Below, in pieces: positions 36,198 through 42,918 of a DNA stretch of 64,000 nucleotides. Position 1 is the first letter of the stretch; the number at the start of each line of letters is the position of its first letter. The position numbers and the translations under genes are program-made. The notes beneath the pieces were generated by a model, which saw nothing but the letters and a program-made list of their open reading frames with translations, searched no databases and was not told the origin of the DNA. Origin of the DNA: JBPRGH01 sp051418055 (GTDB taxonomy: Bacteria > Bacteroidota > Bacteroidia > Cytophagales > Cyclobacteriaceae); contig JBPRGH010000085.1 in assembly GCA_051418055.1 (NCBI GenBank), positions 1-64,000 of the forward strand. The letters are read 5' to 3'.

Positions 36198-37304
36198 ATG
36201 AGGCTCGAAACACTTACCATTAATAATTTCAGAAATTACGATAATGCCTCTGTAAGTTTTAATGCGGATACTGTATGTATTGTTGGAGAAAACGGTGCTG
36301 GAAAGACTAATCTGATAGATGCAATTTATTATCTGATGCTCACAAAAAGCGCGTTAAACAACGTAGACAGCCAAAATATCAATCATGAAAAGGAATATTT
36401 CTTTATAAAGTCAAAGTTAGAAAAAAAGGAAAAAAGGTACGAGATATTATTGGCTTTTGAGAAGAATAAAAAAAAGGTGGTAAAAGTAAATGATAAGGAG
36501 TATGAGAAAATCAGTGATCATATTGGTGAATATCCGGTAGTGATGATCGCTCCTGATGATGTCGAAATAATTTTGGGAGGAAGTGAACAGCGAAGAAAGT
36601 TCTTTGACGGGACACTAGCACAAACTGATCATGATTATCTTGATCACCTTTTAAAATATCAGCGTTACTTAAAACAACGTAACAGTGCTTTAAAACAATT
36701 TCATGAACGAGGTAAAGTGGATCATGCTCTCCTGGACCTCTATGATCAGCATTTGATGACCCATGGAACAATAATATATGAAAGGAGAAAAGAGCATATC
36801 GAGGTTTTCATCGAAGATTTTAATAATAATTATAGTATTCTTTCTGAAGGGAAGGAGCAGGTGGAGATAAGTTATCAGACAGATCTGGATAATTTTCAGA
36901 GCCGAAACAAAAAAGAAGATCGAAAAAAAGATATTATCCTGCAGCGTACCACCTGGGGGATCCATAAAGATGACTTCTTATTTTTAATAGATGGACAGCC
37001 GGTTAAAAAATTTGCCTCACAGGGCCAGAGGAAATCATTTCTTACTGCCTTAAAGCTTGCTCAGTTTGATTACATAAGAAAAGTTAAAGGTTTTAAGCCT
37101 CTGTTATTATTGGATGATATTTTTGATAAGCTGGACGACCGGCGTATTGATAAATTGATACAATTAATAAATGAGAAAAGATTTGGGCAAATTTTTCTTA
37201 CAGATGCCAGAGTAGATCGTACGCAGAATCTGTTTGAGAAAAAAAAGCTTAACTTTCAGCTGATAAAAATTGCGGATGGTAAAATCATTGAAGATGGCAA
37301 ATAA
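36198..37304 (+). CDS. recF: DNA replication and repair protein RecF
   Basis: About 368 residues from ATG 36198 (MRLETLTINNFRNY); the open frame extends back to 36033 but that part is antisense to pdhA. Walker A is GENGAGKT (residues 30-37), followed later by DDVEIILGGSEQRRKFFDGT, the SMC-like signature FASQGQRKSFLTALKLAQFD and Walker B PLLLLDDIFDKLD. RecF loads RecA at gaps through RecOR. It is divergent from pdhA with 55 bp between starts, and overlaps the next gene by 11 bp. Confidence 0.95.
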   Translation: MRLETLTINNFRNYDNASVSFNADTVCIVGENGAGKTNLIDAIYYLMLTKSALNNVDSQNINHEKEYFFIKSKLEKKEKRYEILLAFEKNKKKVVKVNDKEYEKISDHIGEYPVVMIAPDDVEIILGGSEQRRKFFDGTLAQTDHDYLDHLLKYQRYLKQRNSALKQFHERGKVDHALLDLYDQHLMTHGTIIYERRKEHIEVFIEDFNNNYSILSEGKEQVEISYQTDLDNFQSRNKKEDRKKDIILQRTTWGIHKDDFLFLIDGQPVKKFASQGQRKSFLTALKLAQFDYIRKVKGFKPLLLLDDIFDKLDDRRIDKLIQLINEKRFGQIFLTDARVDRTQNLFEKKKLNFQLIKIADGKIIEDGK

Positions 37305-37587
37305 GAATAATGAGTATAGCATGAAAGAGGCGCTGCAGCAATGGCTGGAGAAAAGCCGTCTGAACCAAAAATTTAATGAAGCGAAACTTATTGAAGCCTG
37401 GTCTCAGTTGATGGGCCCTACAATTACCAGATACACTGAAAAAATATTTATTAAGGATAGAGTGCTTTATTTAAAAATTTCCTCCCCGGCTTTACGCCAT
37501 GAGCTTAGTATGTCTAAAAACAAGATTTTAGAGCTTTTCAGCAAAAATATCGGTGAAAATGTGGTACTTGACGTACGGCTTCTTTAG
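37294..37587 (+). CDS. DUF721 (DciA-like) protein
   Basis: About 97 residues from the ATG at 37294, which overlaps the recF stop by 11 bp; another ATG at 37321 is possible. The segment EAWSQLMGPTITRYTEKIFI followed by YLKISSPALRHELSMSKNKI is the conserved DUF721 core. DciA-type DUF721 proteins help load the replicative helicase in bacteria lacking DnaC. recF-DUF721 adjacency is common in Bacteroidota. It is shorter than classic DciA. Confidence 0.85.
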   Translation: MANKNNEYSMKEALQQWLEKSRLNQKFNEAKLIEAWSQLMGPTITRYTEKIFIKDRVLYLKISSPALRHELSMSKNKILELFSKNIGENVVLDVRLL

Positions 37588-37624
37588 GACTTCAGAAAAA
37601 AAATCAGAGTTTTTGTCATAAATG

Positions 37625-37655
37625 TTTGATAAAATATAAAATACATATATTTTTG
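37625..37655 (+). promoter_or_regulatory. Promoter of the tRNA-Tyr/Gly/Thr-tuf region
   Basis: A -33 TTTG (37625-37628) and a -7 box TATTTTTG (37648-37655) are separated by 19 bases, the best complete Bacteroidota promoter in the window. It lies 71 bp before tRNA-Tyr. Confidence 0.65.
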
Positions 37656-37726
37656 CACTTCCTTTTTAAACGAGCACCTATAAAAGCTCCGAAAAAAAGG
37701 TTGTTCATTATAATTTTGAATGCTTT

Positions 37727-37809
37727 GGGGGGATACCAAAGCGGCCAACTGGGACGGACTGTAAATCCGTTGTCTTATGACTTCGCAGGTTCGAATCCTG
37801 CTCCCCCCA
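37727..37809 (+). tRNA. tRNA-Tyr (anticodon GTA)
   Basis: The 83-base gene folds as a class II tRNA. The acceptor stem GGGGGGA pairs with TCCCCCC; the anticodon arm ACGGA/TCCGT holds CTGTAAA, with GTA at 37761-37763. A short variable arm and a T arm with GGTTCGAATCC follow. The CCA end is not encoded. It heads a cluster of three tRNAs upstream of tuf. Confidence 0.95.
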
Positions 37810-37880
37810 CTTTGAGTTTCGAGTTTTAAAGTTATTGGTTTCAAGTTAAACCTTGAACTTCAAACTTTGAACTTTAAACT
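37810..37880. repeat. AT-rich dispersed intergenic repeat, copy 2
   Basis: This spacer holds the same words as positions 1-55, including an exact 18-mer at 37857-37874. Its first part (GAGTTTTAAAGTT) is roughly complementary to the last part (AACTTTAAACT), so RNA from here could fold into a weak stem between the two tRNAs. Confidence 0.5.
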
Positions 37881-37885
37881 AGAAT

Positions 37886-37958
37886 GCGGGCGTAGCTCAG
37901 TTGGTAGAGCGACAGCCTTCCAAGCTGTAGGTCGCGGGTTCGAATCTCGTCGCCCGCT
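37886..37958 (+). tRNA. tRNA-Gly (anticodon TCC)
   Basis: A 73-base tRNA. Acceptor GCGGGCG pairs with CGCCCGC; the anticodon arm ACAGC/GCTGT holds CTTCCAA with TCC at 37919-37921; T arm GCGGGTTCGAATCTCGT. No encoded CCA. Confidence 0.96.
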
Positions 37959-38003
37959 CATATTGCCAGTGATGGTGATCGTGAGCTATATGCTCTAAAA
38001 TTT

Positions 38004-38046
38004 TTGACGCAGTTGATCAAAGAGGTCTGGCTGTGTCAATTTTTTA
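38004..38046 (+). terminator. Possible terminator between tRNA-Gly and tRNA-Thr
   Basis: TTGACGCAG (38004-38012) pairs with CTGTGTCAA (38031-38039) with one G-U, followed by six T residues. It may end the tRNA-Tyr/Gly transcript or partly reduce read-through into tRNA-Thr and tuf. Confidence 0.5.
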
Positions 38047-38113
38047 ATTCATAAGGAATTAAAAAGGAGCCGATTTGTTTTGTAAAAGAAATAGAGCGTC
38101 GGTAAAATTTTAA

Positions 38114-38185
38114 GCCGATGTAGCTCAGGGGTAGAGCGCTTCCTTGGTAAGGAAGAGGTCACGGGTTCAATTCCCGTCATTGGCT
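38114..38185 (+). tRNA. tRNA-Thr (anticodon GGT)
   Basis: A 72-base tRNA. Acceptor GCCGATG pairs with CATTGGC (one G-U); anticodon arm CTTCC/GGAAG holds TTGGTAA with GGT at 38146-38148; T arm ACGGGTTCAATTCCCGT. It is the last tRNA before tuf; 155 bp separate them and hold no clear promoter. Confidence 0.96.
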
Positions 38186-38340
38186 CGTTGAGTAATAATT
38201 GGATTACTTGGATTATTGGGAAGATAACTGATTTTGTTTGCCATAGTGGTAAACTTCATCCTGTTGTTGACTCAACAATTCTTGGCAGATTTTAATAATT
38301 TATAAATTGTATTTCATTTTAAAACCAGGAATTTTCAGAT

Positions 38341-39528
38341 ATGGCTAAGGAAACTTTTGACCGTTCCAAACCCCACGTGAATATTGGAACAATAGGTCAC
38401 GTAGACCACGGAAAAACAACTTTGACCGCTGCTATCTCAAAAGTATTAGCAGATAAAGGTCTTGCAAGCATGAGAGATTTCTCTTCTATTGATAACGCAC
38501 CGGAAGAGAAAGAAAGAGGTATTACTATTAATACTTCACACGTAGAGTATGCAACAGAAAACAGGCATTATGCACACGTTGACTGTCCAGGTCACGCTGA
38601 CTATGTTAAGAACATGGTAACAGGTGCTGCACAGATGGACGGAGCGATCCTTGTGGTTGCTGCTACTGATGGGCCAATGCCTCAAACTCGTGAGCACATC
38701 CTTCTGGCACGCCAGGTAGGTGTACCTGCTCTTGTAGTATTTATGAACAAAGTAGACTTAGTTGATGATCCTGAGCTTCTTGAGCTGGTAGAGATGGAAA
38801 TCAGAGAGCTTCTTTCTGATTATGATTTCCCGGGTGATGATATTCCTGTTATTCAGGGATCAGCACTTGGTGCTCTTAACGGTGAAGCGCAATGGGTAGA
38901 GAAAGTTGAAGAGCTTATGCAGGCAGTTGATGATTATATCCCTCTTCCTGAGCGTCTTATCGACTTAGATTTCCTAATGCCTGTTGAGGATGTATTCTCA
39001 ATCACAGGTCGTGGTACTGTAGCTACCGGTAGAATTGAAAGAGGTGTTATCAATACTGGTGACCCTGTAGAAATTCTTGGTATGGGTGCTGAAAATATGA
39101 AATCTACTATTACTGGTGTGGAGATGTTCCGTAAGATCCTCGACAGAGGTGAAGCTGGTGATAACGTAGGTCTTTTATTAAGAGGTGTTGAAAAAGCTGA
39201 TATCAAGCGCGGTATGGTAATCTGTAAGCCTGGTTCAGTAACTCCTCACCAGAAGTTCAAAGCTGAAGTTTACGTATTGTCAAAAGAAGAAGGTGGACGT
39301 CATACTCCATTCTTTAACAAATACCGTCCTCAGTTCTACTTCCGTACAACTGATGTAACGGGAGAGATCTTCTTACCGGAAGGTGTGGAAATGGTAATGC
39401 CTGGTGACAACGTTTCTATCCAAGTAAATCTTATCAATAAGATCGCGATGGAAAAAGGTCTTCGTTTCGCTATCCGTGAAGGTGGTAGAACAGTAGGATC
39501 TGGTCAGGTTACTGAGATCTTAGACTAA
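38341..39528 (+). CDS. tuf: Translation elongation factor Tu
   Basis: This 395-residue GTPase delivers aminoacyl-tRNA to the ribosome. G1 is GHVDHGKTTLTAAI, the switch region RGITINTSHVEY, G3 DCPGHADYV, G4 NKVDLVDDPE and G5 GSALGALNG; domains 2 and 3 follow, ending VGSGQVTEILD. Length is standard. As in other Bacteroidota it is upstream of secE-nusG and not in the str operon. A strong hairpin terminator follows 18 bp after the stop. Confidence 0.98.
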   Translation: MAKETFDRSKPHVNIGTIGHVDHGKTTLTAAISKVLADKGLASMRDFSSIDNAPEEKERGITINTSHVEYATENRHYAHVDCPGHADYVKNMVTGAAQMDGAILVVAATDGPMPQTREHILLARQVGVPALVVFMNKVDLVDDPELLELVEMEIRELLSDYDFPGDDIPVIQGSALGALNGEAQWVEKVEELMQAVDDYIPLPERLIDLDFLMPVEDVFSITGRGTVATGRIERGVINTGDPVEILGMGAENMKSTITGVEMFRKILDRGEAGDNVGLLLRGVEKADIKRGMVICKPGSVTPHQKFKAEVYVLSKEEGGRHTPFFNKYRPQFYFRTTDVTGEIFLPEGVEMVMPGDNVSIQVNLINKIAMEKGLRFAIREGGRTVGSGQVTEILD

Positions 39529-39546
39529 TATAAATTGAATTAATTA

Positions 39547-39585
39547 AAGCGTTTCTGAATTATTTTCAGAAACGCTTTTTTTTCT
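39547..39585 (+). terminator. Rho-independent terminator of tuf
   Basis: AAGCGTTTCTGA (39547-39558) pairs perfectly with TCAGAAACGCTT (39566-39577), loop seven bases, followed by a run of T. The next promoter box begins 14 bp later. Confidence 0.92.
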
Positions 39586-39598
39586 TATTTCATTCTTT

Positions 39599-39606
39599 TA
39601 TCTTTG
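39599..39606 (+). promoter_or_regulatory. -7 box (TATCTTTG) of the tRNA-Trp/secE-rpoC operon
   Basis: An exact TAnnTTTG match directly downstream of the tuf terminator. Its context (CTTTGCAGACC) nearly repeats that of the str operon promoter at 51498. A ~110 bp leader precedes tRNA-Trp and contains GCGAAATTTC (39661-39670), also found in the str leader. Confidence 0.6.
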
Positions 39607-39717
39607 CAGACCATTTTGGGCTGTGGGTACGGGTATGGCCTTATAAAGGGGAAGGAGATAGCGAAATTTCATAGATTTATCTATAGAAAAATCGTGCCCG
39701 AGTAATGAAATAGATAT

Positions 39718-39790
<73 letters not shown>

Positions 39791-39825
39791 CTAATATTTT
39801 AATAAATTAAAGAGGTTTTACGAAG

Positions 39826-40017
39826 ATGGCGAAGATTAAATCATACATTACCGAGTCTGTCGACGAAATGAAACATAAGGTGACTTGGCCGAAATATAGT
39901 GAGCTGCAGAGTAGCTCTATATTAGTATTGGTTGCTTCCTTAATCTTTGCCCTTTTAATAGGCCTTTTTGACTTGGTGTTTGAATCCGCTCTAGAGTGGT
40001 TTTACGGCCAATTTTAA
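39826..40017 (+). CDS. secE: Preprotein translocase subunit SecE
   Basis: This 63-residue protein is the short single-helix form of SecE: an amphipathic N-terminal part (VDEMKHKVTWPKYSELQSSS, including the conserved Trp-Pro) and one membrane helix (ILVLVASLIFALLIGLFDLV). It clamps SecY in the protein-conducting channel. It is followed by nusG after 15 bp. Confidence 0.95.
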   Translation: MAKIKSYITESVDEMKHKVTWPKYSELQSSSILVLVASLIFALLIGLFDLVFESALEWFYGQF

Positions 40018-40032
40018 CAAAGGAGAGCTAAA

Positions 40033-40590
40033 ATGGCAGAACACAAGTGGTACGTAGTGCGGGTAATTAGCGGTCAGGAGAAGAAGGTAAAAAACTACCT
40101 TGAGCAGGAGATTGAGCGTGAAAGTTTGCAGGATTATATTCCCCAGGTTCTAATACCTTCAGAAAAGGTATATGAAATGCGTGGGGGTAAGAAGAGAGTT
40201 AGAGAAAGAAACTTTTTTCCAGGATATGTTTTGGTATCTGCTGATCTGACACACGGAGAAGCAAATCACCTGATCAATAGTATCCCGGGAGTAATTGGAT
40301 TTCTTGGTAATCAGGGTACAAGTCAGTCAAAAGAACCGGTGCCTTTGAGACAATCGGAAGTTAATCGTATTCTTGGTAAGGTGGATGAGCAGGATGAATT
40401 AGATGAGAAGCTGGAAACGCCTTATATAGTAGGAGAGACGGTAAAAGTTATGGATGGACCTTTCAGTGGTTTCACTGGAACTGTTGAAGAGGTTTTTGAA
40501 GAACGCAAAAAGCTTAACGTAATGGTTAAGATATTCGGCAGGAATACTCCTGTTGAACTGAATTATATGCAAGTAGAAAAATTAGACTAA
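40033..40590 (+). CDS. nusG: Transcription termination/antitermination protein NusG
   Basis: This 185-residue factor binds RNA polymerase and couples it to Rho or the ribosome. The NGN domain starts KWYVVRVISGQEKKVKNYLE and includes RNFFPGYVLV; a linker follows and a KOW domain reads VKVMDGPFSGFTGTVEEVFE to the end. An AGGAG-like Shine-Dalgarno (40021-40026) precedes the ATG, which is unusual for this AT-rich genome. rplK follows after three bases. Confidence 0.96.
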   Translation: MAEHKWYVVRVISGQEKKVKNYLEQEIERESLQDYIPQVLIPSEKVYEMRGGKKRVRERNFFPGYVLVSADLTHGEANHLINSIPGVIGFLGNQGTSQSKEPVPLRQSEVNRILGKVDEQDELDEKLETPYIVGETVKVMDGPFSGFTGTVEEVFEERKKLNVMVKIFGRNTPVELNYMQVEKLD

Positions 40591-40593
40591 GAG

Positions 40594-41046
40594 ATGGCTA
40601 AGGAAAGAAGTGGTTATCTGAAGTTGCAGATTAGAGGTGGAGCGGCGAACCCATCCCCTCCGGTAGGTCCTGCACTAGGTAGTAAAGGGTTGAACATTAT
40701 GGATTTCTGTAAACAGTTCAACGCACGTACCCAGGACAAACAGGGTCAATTGCTACCTGTTGTAGTTACAATCTACACAGATAAATCCTTTGATTTTGTT
40801 ATAAAAACACCTCCTGCAGCAGTATTGATACTGGAGATAACAAAAAAGAAAAAAGGATCAGCAGAACCTAATCGTAACAAAGTAGCAAGCATTACCTGGG
40901 ATCAGATTAAGGGAATAGCTGAAACCAAAATGCCGGATTTGAATGCTTTTACTGTTGAATCAGCTATGAGAATGGTTGCCGGAACAGCAAGAAGTATGGG
41001 TGTAAAAGTTACAGGTAAAGCTCCTTGGACAACAGCCGGGGCATAA
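40594..41046 (+). CDS. rplK: 50S ribosomal protein L11
   Basis: A 150-residue protein of the GTPase-associated centre. N-terminal LQIRGGAANPSPPVGPALGS holds the proline-rich thiopeptide-binding helix; the C-terminal rRNA-binding domain includes MPDLNAFTVESAMRMVAGTA and MGVKV. Its stop is close to rplA (11 bp gap). No L1-type operator is visible before it; only three bases separate it from nusG. Confidence 0.97.
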   Translation: MAKERSGYLKLQIRGGAANPSPPVGPALGSKGLNIMDFCKQFNARTQDKQGQLLPVVVTIYTDKSFDFVIKTPPAAVLILEITKKKKGSAEPNRNKVASITWDQIKGIAETKMPDLNAFTVESAMRMVAGTARSMGVKVTGKAPWTTAGA

Positions 41047-41057
41047 AAGAAATTACG

Positions 41058-41756
41058 ATGGGAAAATTAACAAAAAATCAAAAAGCAGCGCTTGAAAAAA
41101 TCGACAGGGAGAAATTATATTCTCTTGAAGATGCAGCGAGCTTATTGAAAGAAATAGCTTTTGCCAAATTTGATTCATCTGTAGATATTGATATCCGCCT
41201 TGGAGTAGATCCTAAAAAAGCGGATCAGATGGTAAGAGGTGTTGTTACCTTGCCGCATGGTACAGGTAAAGAGCTTAAAGTTCTTGCGCTGGTAACAGCT
41301 GATAAAGAGCAGGAAGCGAAAGACGCCGGTGCAGAATATGTTGGCCTTGACGATTATATATCAAAGATCGAAGGTGGCTGGACAGATATCGATGTGATCA
41401 TCACCATGCCTACAGTGATGGCAAAAGTAGGTAGACTTGGTAGGATCCTTGGACCTCGCGGCTTAATGCCTAATCCAAAGTCAGGAACTGTGACAATGGA
41501 TGTAGGTAAAGCAGTAGAAGAGGTGAAAAAAGGTAAGATAGATTTTAAAGTGGATAAATTTGGTATCATTCATACCAGCATTGGTAAATCTTCATTTACA
41601 CCGGAAAAATTAAAAGACAATGCAGCGGAAATGATACAGACAGTGGCAAAACTGAAACCTGCGTCAGCGAAAGGAACTTACTTCAAAAGTATAAATCTTT
41701 CAACGACAATGAGTCCTGCCATTAAAGTAGATAAAAGTAGCATTGCTGGAATTTAA
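41058..41756 (+). CDS. rplA: 50S ribosomal protein L1
   Basis: About 232 residues from ATG 41058 (MGKLTKNQKAALEKIDREKL); an earlier in-frame start at 41025 would overlap rplK. The motif LGRILGPRGLMPNPKSGTVT is the rRNA/mRNA-binding signature of L1. It forms the L1 stalk and often represses its own operon. rplJ follows 13 bp later, so the L10 leader found in Proteobacteria is absent here. Confidence 0.97.
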   Translation: MGKLTKNQKAALEKIDREKLYSLEDAASLLKEIAFAKFDSSVDIDIRLGVDPKKADQMVRGVVTLPHGTGKELKVLALVTADKEQEAKDAGAEYVGLDDYISKIEGGWTDIDVIITMPTVMAKVGRLGRILGPRGLMPNPKSGTVTMDVGKAVEEVKKGKIDFKVDKFGIIHTSIGKSSFTPEKLKDNAAEMIQTVAKLKPASAKGTYFKSINLSTTMSPAIKVDKSSIAGI

Positions 41757-41769
41757 GGCTTAGCCAGAC

Positions 41770-42309
41770 ATGACAAAAGAAGAAAAAGCACAAGTAATAG
41801 AGGAGTTGAAGGAGAAGTTTGCTAAAAATAGTAACTTCTATATAACTAACGCTTCAGGATTAACAGTGGCACAATCAAATGCTTTCAGAAGAATGTGTCA
41901 TAATAAAGGCATTGATTATAAGGTATATAAAAATACACTTATAAGAAAAGCTCTTGAAGCAAATGATACCGACTACTCGGGACTTTACGACCAATTAAAA
42001 GGATTTTCAGGAATTCTATTTTCTGAGGAAATAGGAAATATACCTGCAAAGATCATTAAAGAATACAGGAAAAAGCAAGGGATGAAAATGCCTGAGCTAA
42101 AGGCTGCTTCCATAGATACGGATGTGTTTATCGGTGAAGAGAATTTAGACATGCTTAGCGATCTTAAGTCTAAAAATGAACTTATCGCTGACGTTGTTGC
42201 TCTTCTACAATCACCTGCTAAGAATGTGCTTGGTGCGCTATTGAGCGGAAAGCATAAAATTGGAGGTTTGGTTAAAGCGCTTGAAGAGCGTGCAGAAAGT
42301 AAATCGTAA
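41770..42309 (+). CDS. rplJ: 50S ribosomal protein L10
   Basis: A 179-residue protein that anchors L7/L12 dimers on the large subunit. The N-terminal KEEKAQVIEELKEKFAKNSN, RRMCHNKGIDYKVYKNTLIR and the C-terminal helix VLGALLSGKHKIGGLVKALE for L12 binding are visible. The 44 bp gap to rplL is AT-rich with no hairpin. Confidence 0.96.
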   Translation: MTKEEKAQVIEELKEKFAKNSNFYITNASGLTVAQSNAFRRMCHNKGIDYKVYKNTLIRKALEANDTDYSGLYDQLKGFSGILFSEEIGNIPAKIIKEYRKKQGMKMPELKAASIDTDVFIGEENLDMLSDLKSKNELIADVVALLQSPAKNVLGALLSGKHKIGGLVKALEERAESKS

Positions 42310-42353
42310 CAAATTAAAAATTATCTAAAGCAAAAAATTAAATATTAAATAAA

Positions 42354-42737
42354 ATGGCAGACATCAAAGCACTTGGAGATCAATTAGTAGATTTAACTGT
42401 AAAAGAAGTTAACGAACTAGCTGAATACCTAAAAGAAACTCATGGCATTGAGCCTGCAGCCGCTGCTGCTGTTGTAGCAGGTCCTGCTGCTGGTGGAGCT
42501 GGTGAAGGTGGAGCAGAAGCAGAGAAATCTGAATTCGATGTAATTCTAAAATCACCAGGTGGAGCTAAATTAGCTATCGTGAAATTAGTGAAAGAATTAA
42601 CTGGTCTTGGACTGAAAGAAGCTAAGGAATTAGTAGACAGCGCTCCAAAAGCAGTAAAAGAAGGACTTCCTAAAGACGAAGCGGAAAGTTTGAAAAAGCA
42701 GCTTGAAGAAGCTGGTGCTGAAGTAGAACTTAAGTAA
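42354..42737 (+). CDS. rplL: 50S ribosomal protein L7/L12
   Basis: This 127-residue stalk protein has an N-terminal dimerisation helix (LVDLTVKEVNELAEYLKE), an Ala/Gly/Pro-rich hinge (AAAAAVVAGPAAGGAGEGG) and the factor-binding C-domain (FDVILKSPGGAKLAIVKLVK, GLGLKEAKELVDSAPK). It recruits EF-Tu and EF-G. A hairpin follows at 42782. Confidence 0.97.
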   Translation: MADIKALGDQLVDLTVKEVNELAEYLKETHGIEPAAAAAVVAGPAAGGAGEGGAEAEKSEFDVILKSPGGAKLAIVKLVKELTGLGLKEAKELVDSAPKAVKEGLPKDEAESLKKQLEEAGAEVELK

Positions 42738-42781
42738 GCTTATTTGACGACTTATATAACGTTGTCTAACTAGTAGTTAGG

Positions 42782-42819
42782 CCCCATCTCCCGGTAGCAA
42801 TCGGGAGACGGGGTCTTTT
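42782..42819 (+). terminator. Hairpin (attenuator-like) between rplL and rpoB
   Basis: CCCCATCTCCCG (42782-42793) pairs with CGGGAGACGGGG (42802-42813) with one A-C mismatch, then TCTTTTCC. A second small hairpin GTGCC/GGCAC (42827-42839) lies 8 bp downstream, before a T run. E. coli has an attenuator and RNase III site in the same place; equivalence here is inference. Confidence 0.7.
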
Positions 42820-42918
42820 CCTGTTTGTGCCTACGGCACCTTTGGGGAATTTTTTTATGCTGAATGGTGCTATAATATATAGTTCATTAAGTAATCTGCA
42901 ATTTAAATCGCAAAAGTC

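Noticed and set aside
36143..36220. 26-residue hydrophobic N-terminal extension of pdhA, possibly a membrane anchor
   Set aside because: It overlaps the recF start and is not found in E1 alpha proteins; ATG 36142 gives a normal N-terminal region.
38264..38278. TTGTTGACTCAACAA palindrome upstream of tuf as a regulator operator
   Set aside because: A single copy with no promoter motif next to it; not enough to support an operator.
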